Of a stretch of DNA of 64,000 nucleotides, positions 17,428 to 25,372 are shown piece after piece (position 1 is the first letter of the stretch; each line of letters opens with the position of its first letter). The DNA comes from CAXXOK01 sp001604115 (GTDB lineage Bacteria; Bacillota; Clostridia; Christensenellales; Aristaeellaceae). A program made the position numbers and the translations under genes. The stretch is from the NCBI GenBank assembly GCA_034928535.1, contig JAYFOV010000013.1, forward strand, positions 62,001-126,000, given 5' to 3'. The notes under the pieces are model-generated. The model had not been told where the DNA came from. It did no database searches and saw nothing but the letters and a program-made list of their open reading frames with translations.

Positions 17428-18663
17428 TTGAGCACGCTACGGGAGGATGCGCAAAGCGTCATCAAGGCGGCGCTTCTGGAAACACAGCCGCGCAACGCCA
17501 TCCAGCAGGCGCTCCGGCACGTGCGCCTGTATGGCGGGCGGCTTCGGGTGGTGGCCGTGGGCAAGGCTGCGTGGAGCATGGCTGCGGCTGCATGCCAGGT
17601 ATTCGGATCGCAGATCGATCAGGGAATCGTCATCACCAAATACGGCTACGGGCAGGGGCCCTTGCCCAGGTTTACCATCCTGGAGGCCGGCCATCCCATC
17701 CCGGATGAAAACAGCGTGCGCGCCGCCGATGCGGCTATCGCGCTGGTGCAAGGTCTCCATGTGGATGATACGGTGCTCATGCTCATATCCGGCGGCGGCT
17801 CCGCTGTGTTCGAAAAACCGCTGATCCCTTTGCCCATGTTTGAAACCACCCTGCATGCCCTGTGGCATTCCGGGGCAGATATCACGGAGATGAACATCAT
17901 CCGCAAGCGCCTGTCCGCCGTCAAGGGCGGCCGCTTTGCCAAGCTTTGCGCACCGGCGGGTGTGGTTGGGCTGCTCTTGTCCGATGTGATGGGTGATGCG
18001 GCGGAAACCATTGCCTCCGGCCCCATATCACCGGATCCGATCACAGCCGCGCAGGCGGAACGCACCCTGCTCCGCCTTTTCCCCGATGCGCCGGAGCCGC
18101 TCGTGCGCCTGATGCGCCGGGAAACCCCCAAGCTGCTGCCCAATGCCCAGACGCACATCGTGGGCAATGTGGCCATGCTGACCCGCGCCACAGCACATGC
18201 GCTGCAACACCTGGGGTATGAAACGCTCATCCTGACCGACAGGCTGGATTGTGAAGCACGCGAAGCAGGCCGTTTCCTGAGTGCCATGGCGCAGACCCAC
18301 CAGCAGGAAACCCGCTCCATCGCCTTTGTGGCCGGGGGCGAGACCACGGTGCGCGTCACAGGCACGGGGATGGGCGGCCGTTGCCAGGAGCTGGTGCTGG
18401 CAGCCGCTCCTCGATTGGAAAACATGCGGGATACTGCTATTTTCAGCTTCGGCAGCGATGGCGCAGACGGCCCTACCGACGCGGCAGGCGGCTATACGGA
18501 TCAGCGTACGATGGGCAAACTGCGCGCGGCCGGGCTGGACGTGGACAATGCCCTCCTGAACAACGATAGCTACCATGCCCTGCACGCCAGCGACGGCTTG
18601 CTGATGACCGGGCGTACCGATACCAATATCAACGATGTGGCGGTGGTCATGATCCGCCGCTGA
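17428..18663 (+). CDS. Glycerate 2-kinase (MOFRL family)
   Basis: A 411-residue kinase converting D-glycerate to 2-phosphoglycerate with ATP, linking sugar-acid or serine breakdown to glycolysis. Family marks are VVAVGKAAWSMA (about residue 38), LISGGGSA (about 118), NIIRKRLSAVKGGR (about 158) and the C-terminal MOFRL segment ending in GLLMTGRTDTNINDV. The TTG at 17428 is chosen because GGGAGGGG sits 5-7 nt upstream; an ATG at 17404 would add eight residues with poor spacing. A second family member begins beyond the right window edge (63841-64000). Confidence 0.9.
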   Translation: MSTLREDAQSVIKAALLETQPRNAIQQALRHVRLYGGRLRVVAVGKAAWSMAAAACQVFGSQIDQGIVITKYGYGQGPLPRFTILEAGHPIPDENSVRAADAAIALVQGLHVDDTVLMLISGGGSAVFEKPLIPLPMFETTLHALWHSGADITEMNIIRKRLSAVKGGRFAKLCAPAGVVGLLLSDVMGDAAETIASGPISPDPITAAQAERTLLRLFPDAPEPLVRLMRRETPKLLPNAQTHIVGNVAMLTRATAHALQHLGYETLILTDRLDCEAREAGRFLSAMAQTHQQETRSIAFVAGGETTVRVTGTGMGGRCQELVLAAAPRLENMRDTAIFSFGSDGADGPTDAAGGYTDQRTMGKLRAAGLDVDNALLNNDSYHALHASDGLLMTGRTDTNINDVAVVMIRR

Positions 18664-18833
18664 GGCAGGGCATCCGTCCGGTTCCGGCCAGACTGCCCAG
18701 GTGTCCAGAAAAATGCCGTCTTGCGCGCCGCACCGTATGGCATTGAATCGGCGCAGCGGTGCAGGCGGCAAACGCTGTGTACTAGTTTCCTGGCGCATTC
18801 ATGCCCGGTATGCGCAGGCTTCGCCAACCTTGA

Positions 18834-18889
18834 CCGGCAATCAAAAGGGGACGCGCGAAAGCATTCGCGCGTCCCCTTTTGATTGCCGG
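18834..18889. terminator. 26-bp perfect palindrome between convergent genes
   Basis: Arms 18834-18859 and 18864-18889 are exactly complementary with a 4-nt loop. A short A/T tract lies inside the stem. It separates glycerate kinase (+) from the phosphonate operon (-). Confidence 0.88.
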
Positions 18890-18906
18890 CCTGCCTGGCC
18901 AGTGCA

Positions 18907-20043
18907 TTACAGGTTTTCCGTCAGGATAGCCATTACCTCATCTTCTGTGAAAACGATGGGGTTGTTGTCCATGCGCCCGGCTGTAAAGGCCAGCTGGCAA
19001 ATGATGGGCAACTCTGCCTGCGTAACGCCAAAGGCTGAAAGCCGCATCTCCTGCACTCCGCGTGTGGTATCCTCCATCCAGGCATCAAAGCCCTCGGCAT
19101 CGTCAAACAGTGCTTCCAGCCGATGCATGTCCGGCACGGCTTTGGCATTGCGGCGCATCACAGAGCCCAGCGTAAGCGCAGCGGCATAGCCATGGGGCAC
19201 GCCCCTGAGCATGGTGAGCGGGTAGCTCATGCTGTGGCAGGCAGTGGTGCGCGTCTGGGAAAATGCAAGCCCTGCCATCACCGAGCCCAGGCATAGCGCC
19301 TGTCGTGCCGCCAGGTCATTGGGTTCCCGCAGGGCAACAGGCAGGGCATGCACCACCTTGCGCACTGCAGCCAGCGCCAGCTCTTGGGACAGCGGATTGC
19401 GAGCCACCGCCCAAAAAGCCTCCATGGCGTGGGAAAGAGCGTCCAGCCCTGTGGAGAGCGTCAGCCCTGCATCCATGCCCAGCGTCCATTCGGGCACCAC
19501 CGCCGCCGCTTTGGGAAATCCATCCGCGTGATCCACAGAGAGCTTGCGCCGCTGCTCAGGATCCCAGATGGTCGCCCAACGGGTTACCTCGCTGCCTGTG
19601 CCGGAGGTAGTGGGCATGGCAAACAGCGGAATAGCTTGCCCCCCCTGTGCAAAGGCTTTGCTTTCAATGGCCCTGCGCACCGCATCGGTGCTGGGTGCAG
19701 GCAACAGGGGCGCCAGCGCGGCGACCGCCTTGCCCAGATCAATGCAGCTGCCCCCACCGATGGCCAATATGGCTGTTGGCAGGAATGCCTGCGCCTGCAG
19801 GCGCGTGAGGAGCGCCGCCACATCCGTTACCGAAGGGTTAGGCGGGATGTCTCCATAAAGCTGCACGGCATGGCCATCGCCTTGCAGTTGCACAAAAAAC
19901 GCGGCAAGGTTCAACGCTGCGCTGCGCCGGGGCGAGGTAAGCACCAGCAGCCTGGCAGGCTCCTGAAGCCAGCCGCGCACGGCCGCCTTGGCCGCTTCCG
20001 GCGCAAGCACGCGCACATCCACCGGACAAACAGGTGAAAACAT
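18907..20043 (-). CDS. Iron-containing alcohol dehydrogenase, predicted phosphonoacetaldehyde reductase
   Basis: A 378-residue group III alcohol dehydrogenase. The NAD(P) motif GGGS is at 96-99, TTSGTGSE at 145-152, and the likely metal ligands are Asp201, His205, His270 and His284. It is the last gene of an operon holding PEP mutase and phosphonopyruvate decarboxylase. In known pathways (fosfomycin FomC, phosphinothricin PhpC) an enzyme of this family reduces phosphonoacetaldehyde to 2-hydroxyethylphosphonate. That assignment rests on context; no 2-aminoethylphosphonate transaminase is present, which favours the hydroxy product. AAAGGAGG precedes the ATG. Confidence 0.85.
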   Translation of the reverse strand: MFSPVCPVDVRVLAPEAAKAAVRGWLQEPARLLVLTSPRRSAALNLAAFFVQLQGDGHAVQLYGDIPPNPSVTDVAALLTRLQAQAFLPTAILAIGGGSCIDLGKAVAALAPLLPAPSTDAVRRAIESKAFAQGGQAIPLFAMPTTSGTGSEVTRWATIWDPEQRRKLSVDHADGFPKAAAVVPEWTLGMDAGLTLSTGLDALSHAMEAFWAVARNPLSQELALAAVRKVVHALPVALREPNDLAARQALCLGSVMAGLAFSQTRTTACHSMSYPLTMLRGVPHGYAAALTLGSVMRRNAKAVPDMHRLEALFDDAEGFDAWMEDTTRGVQEMRLSAFGVTQAELPIICQLAFTAGRMDNNPIVFTEDEVMAILTENL

Positions 20044-20076
20044 GAGCTTTCCCTCCTTTGGCTCTGGATCGAAAGG

Positions 20077-21372
20077 TCAGTCCTCCGTCGGGATCAGGGT
20101 CAGGATCTCCTTGATGGAAAGGCAGAGCTGGTCGGCTTCCTTCGTGCGGCCATGCTGCAAGGTGAGCTCGGCTGTCTTTTGCATGGCAGGGAAAGCGCTG
20201 CGCAGCAGGTGGTTGGCGTGGATGATAATATTGGCGCCGTGCTCGGCCAGCTCCGCCTCGGAGGCGCCGTTGTAGGTGGTGGGCACCACCACGATGGGCG
20301 TGGCCGGGTGCAGCTTGCGGAACGCCGCCATAAAGGCGTACACTTCATCGGGCGTTTTCTTGCAGCTATGGATCATCACGCCATCCGCACCGGCGCGGAC
20401 ATACGCATCGCAGCGGGCGAGCGCATCCTCCTGCCCCTGATCCAGGATCAGGCTTTCACAACGGGCAAAGATCATAAAATCGCGGCTGCGCTGCGCCTTT
20501 TTGCCCGCACGGATCTTCTCACAAAACTCCTCAATGGGGGCTTGCACCTGCTGTGCATCCGTGCCGAAAAGGGAGTTTTTCTTAAGCCCTGTCTTGTCCT
20601 CGATGATGATGGCGCTGATGCCCAGCCGCTCCAGCGTGCGCAGGTTATACACGAAATGCTCGGTCAGCCCGCCCGTATCCCCATCCAAAATGATGGGCTT
20701 GGTGGTGACCTCCATGATCTCCTCCAAGGTATGGATGCGGCTGGTCAGATCGACCAGTTCAATATCGGGCTTTCCCTTGACGGTGGAATCACACAGGCTG
20801 CTGACCCACATGGCGTCAAATTGCCGCAGCTCGCCGCCTACCTCGGTGCGCGCATTTTCGACGATCAGCCCCGTCAGGCCGTTGTGCGCCTCCATCACGC
20901 TGATGTAGGGCTTAAGTGTGAGCAACTTCTTGAGTCGCGCGCGCCGCGTTTCCGGCATGCTCAGGCGGCTGTCCAGCGAGCTGAGCACATCCTCTGTAGC
21001 GCTGTGGGTGTAGGGAAACTCCACCAACTCCCCGCCATAGGCAGCCAGCATACGAATCACTTCATCCCGCACGCCGCTCTGGATGCCGGTGCGCCAATCA
21101 TCCCCGTGAACGATGATGTCCGGCTTCTCGGCCTGGATCACCGCCCGGTAGCTCAGGCTGTCTTGCACCACCACGCGGGATACGCCGTTTAGGCTGCCGT
21201 AAAGCTTGACCCTCTCCTCCAGCGGGATGAGCGGGTAGCGCTTGAAAGTCGCGATGGCCTCATCGGTCAACGCGCCCAGCACCAGCTCCCCCAGCGCTGC
21301 CGCGCGCTGGATGATGGCAATGTGTCCGCTATGCAGGATGTCCGTACTGAAGCACATATACACCGTTTTCAT
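20077..21372 (-). CDS. PEP mutase fused to a cytidylyltransferase-like domain
   Basis: A 431-residue two-domain protein. Residues 1 to about 130 form a nucleotidyltransferase-like domain with the HxGH motif HSGH (14-17), LIPLEERVKLYGSL (about 48-61) and HGDDWR (89-94). Residues about 148-431 are the isocitrate-lyase-fold mutase, with LDGDTGG (229-235) and the PepM signature EDKTGLKKNSLFG (258-270). The mutase rearranges PEP to phosphonopyruvate, the entry to nearly all known phosphonates. Lone PepM proteins are about 300 residues, so the front part is an added domain. It lies between the separate nucleotidyltransferase and the dehydrogenase. The gene symbol pepM would suit the C-terminal part only. 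Confidence 0.93.
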   Translation of the reverse strand: MKTVYMCFSTDILHSGHIAIIQRAAALGELVLGALTDEAIATFKRYPLIPLEERVKLYGSLNGVSRVVVQDSLSYRAVIQAEKPDIIVHGDDWRTGIQSGVRDEVIRMLAAYGGELVEFPYTHSATEDVLSSLDSRLSMPETRRARLKKLLTLKPYISVMEAHNGLTGLIVENARTEVGGELRQFDAMWVSSLCDSTVKGKPDIELVDLTSRIHTLEEIMEVTTKPIILDGDTGGLTEHFVYNLRTLERLGISAIIIEDKTGLKKNSLFGTDAQQVQAPIEEFCEKIRAGKKAQRSRDFMIFARCESLILDQGQEDALARCDAYVRAGADGVMIHSCKKTPDEVYAFMAAFRKLHPATPIVVVPTTYNGASEAELAEHGANIIIHANHLLRSAFPAMQKTAELTLQHGRTKEADQLCLSIKEILTLIPTED

Positions 21373-21411
21373 CGAATCAGATTCCTTTCTTATATGGACG
21401 GCGGCGGGGAT

Positions 21412-22146
21412 TCAGAGGGCTTCCTGCGCCAATGTTTGCAGGAAGTGCCTGGAGACGGCCGCCAGATCTTCGGGGTTGTCAATTTCATGGCACAGGCGCC
21501 CTTCCAGCGCCAGCGGCTGTAGCGGGATGGCTCCCTGCGCGGCGTTGAAGGCGTTTTCCGCATAGACGCGCACATCCCCCTGCTCAACAAACGCGGCAAT
21601 CGCGTCCAGCCACAGGGCAAAATCCGCCGCACGCCAGCGATAGGCCGGCTGGCAGGCCACACAGTCCGCGCCAAAGAGCTGCACACCAACCGCCACAATG
21701 CGGCCATTGGCCAGCTGTGCCTTAAAATCCTTTTCCGGCAAGGGCAGGGTCGCATCTACCGTCATCACGCTTTGGTCGCTGGCCAGCAAATCGGCATAAA
21801 CGCTGCTCTCCAGCACCAGATCGCCATGCAGCAGCAACACGTCGTGCCCGCGGAGCTCCGGCGCGGCACGGTGCATGCTCACGATGTAGTTGGTGGCAGC
21901 ATAGTCCGGGCAGGGCACAAATGTCACCTGCAGGGGCAGGTGCAGCCCTGCAACATGGGCCATGAGCGCATTGGCAAATGGCCCGGTGGTAATGACCACC
22001 TCCGTGACCCCCGCCGTGGCCAACTGCGTGAGCTGACGGCTCAGAATGGTGAAGCCCGCACCGATGTCCGCCATGCATTTGGGTTTATCCTGGGTATGCA
22101 CGCCCATGCGGCTGCCCAACCCGGAATTCAGGATCAGTGCCTTCAT
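21412..22146 (-). CDS. Sugar-nucleotidyltransferase-type NTP transferase, PntC-like
   Basis: A 244-residue nucleotidyltransferase. The nucleotide-binding motif is LNSGLGSRMG (6-15) followed by DKPKCM (20-25); HGDLVLE is the metal-binding strand. In phosphonate gene clusters such proteins (PntC) couple CMP to 2-aminoethylphosphonate or a related phosphonate for transfer to polysaccharide or lipid. Here the acceptor would be 2-hydroxyethylphosphonate, by inference from the neighbouring dehydrogenase. The ATG at 22146 has GAGG 9 nt upstream and lies 12 bp after the decarboxylase stop. Confidence 0.82.
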   Translation of the reverse strand: MKALILNSGLGSRMGVHTQDKPKCMADIGAGFTILSRQLTQLATAGVTEVVITTGPFANALMAHVAGLHLPLQVTFVPCPDYAATNYIVSMHRAAPELRGHDVLLLHGDLVLESSVYADLLASDQSVMTVDATLPLPEKDFKAQLANGRIVAVGVQLFGADCVACQPAYRWRAADFALWLDAIAAFVEQGDVRVYAENAFNAAQGAIPLQPLALEGRLCHEIDNPEDLAAVSRHFLQTLAQEAL

Positions 22147-22157
22147 CGCAGGCCGCC

Positions 22158-23288
22158 TCACTTTCCCAGCGCCTGCATCAGGCTTTGCAGATTTTCCTTC
22201 GGGGTTTGGGTCGGCCTGCCCAGATCGTCCCGTGCGCCGCAGCTGACGATGATTTCCAAAAAGCGCAGCTTGCCGGGCGCAGCGCGCAGGGTTTGCAACG
22301 CCTCGGTGAGCTCCCCGTCCGTTTCGGCTGTCAATGCCAGCTCATACCCCGCCGCCTGTGCTATAGGGGCAAAGCGCAGCGTGCCGCCCGCCACGGGCAT
22401 GCCGCCCACGCTTTCATGCGCGCCGTTGTTCAGCAGCACATGGATCAGATTGGTGGCGCGTTGCTGCGCCTCAATGGCCAGACCGCCCAGATGCATCATG
22501 GCCGCGCCGTCCCCGTCCACACACCAGAAGGCGGCGTCAGGGCGCGCTTTGGCCATACCCAACGCGATCATGTTGGCGTGCCCCATGGAGCCCACCGTCA
22601 GAAAATCGCGTCCATGCCCCTGCCCCAAGGCCTCGCGCAGTTCAAACAACTCCCGGGATGCCTTGCCTGTGGTGGAAACGAAATAATCAGTTTCCGCTGC
22701 ATCCTGCACCAGGCGGCGGATGGCCGCCTCGCGCGTCATGGCGTCCCGCTGGGGCAGCCGCACCGGCTCACCGCCGGTCAGGCCTCCCTTGCGCACCAGA
22801 AACGCAATGCTTTCCCCGCGTGAGAGCAAGGGCGCAGATGCCGTGATCATAGCGGCAAAGTCCGCTTCGGAGGTCGCCTTGTCCAGCTCAAACACCGTAA
22901 GGCCGCACAATTCCAGCATCTGCCGCGACACGATGCCCTGATAGGCGTGCTGCGGCTCGTCATGCACGCCTGGCTCCCCGCGCCAGCCCACCACCAGCAC
23001 GCAGGGGATGCCGTACACCATGCCATGCGTGAGCGAAGCAAGCGGATTGACCGCATTGCCGATGCCGCTGTTTTGCAGGTAAACCATGGCAGGTTTGCCC
23101 GTGGCAATGTAATGGCCTGCCGCCAGCGCTACGGCGCCGCCTTCGTCCGCGGCCACCACATGCGCTCCCGTCAGGCCGTGATCGGCGTAGAGGGTATCAT
23201 TCAAAGGCTTGAGGAGCGAATCCGGCACCCCGGTGTAAAAGGCAACGCCCAGCTGCTCCAGCCCGTGCAAAAAGAACCTCGTGTCCAT
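22158..23288 (-). CDS. Phosphonopyruvate decarboxylase
   Basis: A 376-residue thiamine diphosphate enzyme, the usual length, that decarboxylates phosphonopyruvate to phosphonoacetaldehyde and so pulls the unfavourable mutase reaction forward. The N-terminal half has GVPDSLLKPLND (about 20-31) and the catalytic Glu in AADEGGAVALAAGHY; the C-terminal half has the ThDP-binding sequence VDGDGAAMMHLGG and LLNNGAHESVGGM. The ATG at 23288 follows GAGGTG; further upstream starts add an unlikely extension. First gene of the phosphonate operon. Confidence 0.93.
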   Translation of the reverse strand: MDTRFFLHGLEQLGVAFYTGVPDSLLKPLNDTLYADHGLTGAHVVAADEGGAVALAAGHYIATGKPAMVYLQNSGIGNAVNPLASLTHGMVYGIPCVLVVGWRGEPGVHDEPQHAYQGIVSRQMLELCGLTVFELDKATSEADFAAMITASAPLLSRGESIAFLVRKGGLTGGEPVRLPQRDAMTREAAIRRLVQDAAETDYFVSTTGKASRELFELREALGQGHGRDFLTVGSMGHANMIALGMAKARPDAAFWCVDGDGAAMMHLGGLAIEAQQRATNLIHVLLNNGAHESVGGMPVAGGTLRFAPIAQAAGYELALTAETDGELTEALQTLRAAPGKLRFLEIIVSCGARDDLGRPTQTPKENLQSLMQALGK

Positions 23289-23322
23289 GTTGCACCTCAT
23301 TTGCTTGCAAGATTTCCCTGTT

Positions 23323-23351
23323 ATCATACTATGGAATGGCAGAAAAAGCAA
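23323..23351 (-). promoter_or_regulatory. Promoter of the phosphonate operon
   Basis: Minus strand TTGCTT, 17-nt spacer, TATGAT (-10 at 23323-23328), 35 nt before the start codon. Confidence 0.6.
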
Positions 23352-23494
23352 AGGGTAACTATGCCTGCAGGCAGCTAAAGGCCTCGCGCCGCGGGCATGG
23401 CAGCAAGGGGTGCAAGCCTTACGGTGCAGCGCGGCCAGCCATCCGGCATAATGCCCTGCGCCGCAGCCAGAAAACGTTCACCGCCGCCATCAGC

Positions 23495-23514
23495 GACGAA
23501 AATAATTTTTCGTC
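23495..23514. repeat. 8-bp palindrome abutting the pyrG -35 box
   Basis: GACGAAAA, TAAT, TTTTCGTC. It touches the pyrG promoter on the upstream side; it could be an operator, an UP-like element or a weak terminator. Confidence 0.45.
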
Positions 23515-23544
23515 TTGACTAACCATGTCATGCTTTGTTAGAAT
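23515..23544 (+). promoter_or_regulatory. Promoter of pyrG
   Basis: TTGACT, 18-nt spacer, TAGAAT (23539-23544). The leader is about 35 nt. I do not see the pppGGG/C-tract attenuator known from Bacillus pyrG. Confidence 0.7.
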
Positions 23545-23584
23545 TAAGTTTGTTTGATTTCACGAAGGAGGCGGAACTTCGGTT

Positions 23585-25195
23585 ATGGATACAAAATTTA
23601 TCTTTGTAACAGGCGGTGTGGTTTCTTCGCTGGGCAAGGGCATCACAGCGGCATCCCTGGGGAGGTTGCTCAAGTGCCGGGGGCTTCGCGTCTCCATTCA
23701 AAAGTTCGACCCCTACCTGAATGTGGATCCGGGCACGATGAACCCCTACCAACACGGGGAAGTGTTTGTGACCGACGACGGCGCGGAAACCGATCTGGAT
23801 CTGGGGCACTATGAGCGCTTCATCGACGAAAGCCTTACGCAAGCCAGCAATGTGACCAGCGGCCGTGTGTACAAGACCGTGATCGACCGTGAGCGCCGCG
23901 GCGAATATTTAGGCGCGACCATTCAGGTGATTCCGCACATCACCAATGAAATCAAGCGCAACATTCTGGCCGTGAGCCGCACGGAAAACGCCCCGGATGT
24001 AGTGATTACCGAAATTGGCGGCACTGTGGGCGATATTGAGAGCCTCCCTTTTTTGGAGGCCATCCGCCAAATGCGCGCAGAGGTCGGCCGCGACAACTGC
24101 CTCTACCTGCACGTGACGCTGGTGCCCTACCTCAACGCCGCCGGGGAGCTGAAAACCAAGCCGACCCAGCACAGCGTGAAAGATCTCAGCGGCATCGGCA
24201 TTGCACCGGACATCCTGGTGTGCCGCGCGGATCACGAGCTGCCCTATGAAGTGCGCGCCAAGATCAGCATGTTTTGCAACCTGCCGGTGGAGCGCGTGTT
24301 TCAGAACCTGAACGCCCACAGCCTGTATGAAGTGCCGCTGATGCTGCACAACGAGGGCTTGGATCATCAGGTTGTCAAACTGCTGAACCTGCCGGACAAG
24401 GAAGCCGACCTGACCGAATGGACAGCCATGGTGCACCGCCAAATGGAAAGCACCGCCACTGTGACCGTGGGTCTGGTTGGCAAGTATGTGGAGCTGCCCG
24501 ACGCGTATTTGAGCGTGGTAGAGGCTTTGACCCACGGCGGCATCCACCATGCGGCCAAAGTGAAAATCAAGTGGATCCCTGCCGAGGATGTGACCCCTGA
24601 AAACGTGGAGACCGTTTTGGCCGATGTAAGCGGCATTGTGGTGCCCGGCGGGTTTGGCGCGCGCGGCCTGGATGGAAAAATGACGGCTATCCAGTATGCC
24701 CGCGAAAACAGCCTGCCCTTCCTGGGGCTGTGCCTGGGCATGCAGATGGCTGTGATCGAGTTTGCCCGTCACGTGTTGGAGATGCGCGATGCACACACCA
24801 TTGAGGTGGATCCGCACACCACATACCCCGTGATCGACCTGATGGCTGACCAGGATCTCAAAAATCTGGGCGGCACCATGCGCCTTGGCAAGTACCGCTG
24901 CCTGATCGCCCCTGGTACCGTAAGCGAGAAAGCCTATGGCACCACCGACATCTGGGAGCGCCACCGCCACCGCTATGAGTTTAACAACGCCTATCTGGAG
25001 CGTTTTCTGGCTGGCGGCATGGTGATTGCCGGGCGCAACCCCGACCGCAACCTGGTGGAGATCATTGAAATTCCAGGCCACCCGTTCTTTGTGGGGGTGC
25101 AGTTCCACCCCGAGCTCAAGAGCCGCCCCAACCGCCCGCACCCGCTGTTCCGGGATTTTGTCGGCGCAGCGCTCAAGCACATGGACACGCACTGA
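23585..25195 (+). CDS. pyrG: CTP synthase
   Basis: A 536-residue enzyme making CTP from UTP, ATP and glutamine in the cytoplasm. The synthetase domain opens with GGVVSSLGKGITAASLG (about 9-25) and has DPYLNVDPGTMNPYQHGEVF; the class I glutaminase domain carries the nucleophile Cys in LGLCLGMQMA (about 380) and the catalytic His-Glu in QFHPELKSRP. Length and domains are standard. GGAGG lies 12-13 nt before the ATG, slightly far. It is divergent from the phosphonate operon, whose nucleotidyltransferase steps should consume CTP. Confidence 0.98.
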   Translation: MDTKFIFVTGGVVSSLGKGITAASLGRLLKCRGLRVSIQKFDPYLNVDPGTMNPYQHGEVFVTDDGAETDLDLGHYERFIDESLTQASNVTSGRVYKTVIDRERRGEYLGATIQVIPHITNEIKRNILAVSRTENAPDVVITEIGGTVGDIESLPFLEAIRQMRAEVGRDNCLYLHVTLVPYLNAAGELKTKPTQHSVKDLSGIGIAPDILVCRADHELPYEVRAKISMFCNLPVERVFQNLNAHSLYEVPLMLHNEGLDHQVVKLLNLPDKEADLTEWTAMVHRQMESTATVTVGLVGKYVELPDAYLSVVEALTHGGIHHAAKVKIKWIPAEDVTPENVETVLADVSGIVVPGGFGARGLDGKMTAIQYARENSLPFLGLCLGMQMAVIEFARHVLEMRDAHTIEVDPHTTYPVIDLMADQDLKNLGGTMRLGKYRCLIAPGTVSEKAYGTTDIWERHRHRYEFNNAYLERFLAGGMVIAGRNPDRNLVEIIEIPGHPFFVGVQFHPELKSRPNRPHPLFRDFVGAALKHMDTH

Positions 25196-25212
25196 TCCAA
25201 CGCGCCCATGCC

Positions 25213-25250
25213 AAAACCCTCCCCATCCGCTGTGGTGGGGAGGGTTTTTT
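25213..25250. terminator. Two-way terminator after pyrG
   Basis: AAAACCCTCCCC (25213-25224) with its complement 25237-25248, followed by further T. It serves pyrG (+) and the U32 gene (-). Confidence 0.9.
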
Positions 25251-25372
25251 GATGCAGCAAACTATGCCATATAAAGTGGTGGGCAAACGCACAGCCCACA
25301 GGGGCGGCAAGCACCGGCCTTACTGTTCCTGTGGGCTGTATGGTTAGGCGGCAATTTCAGTTTGGCTTGCTG

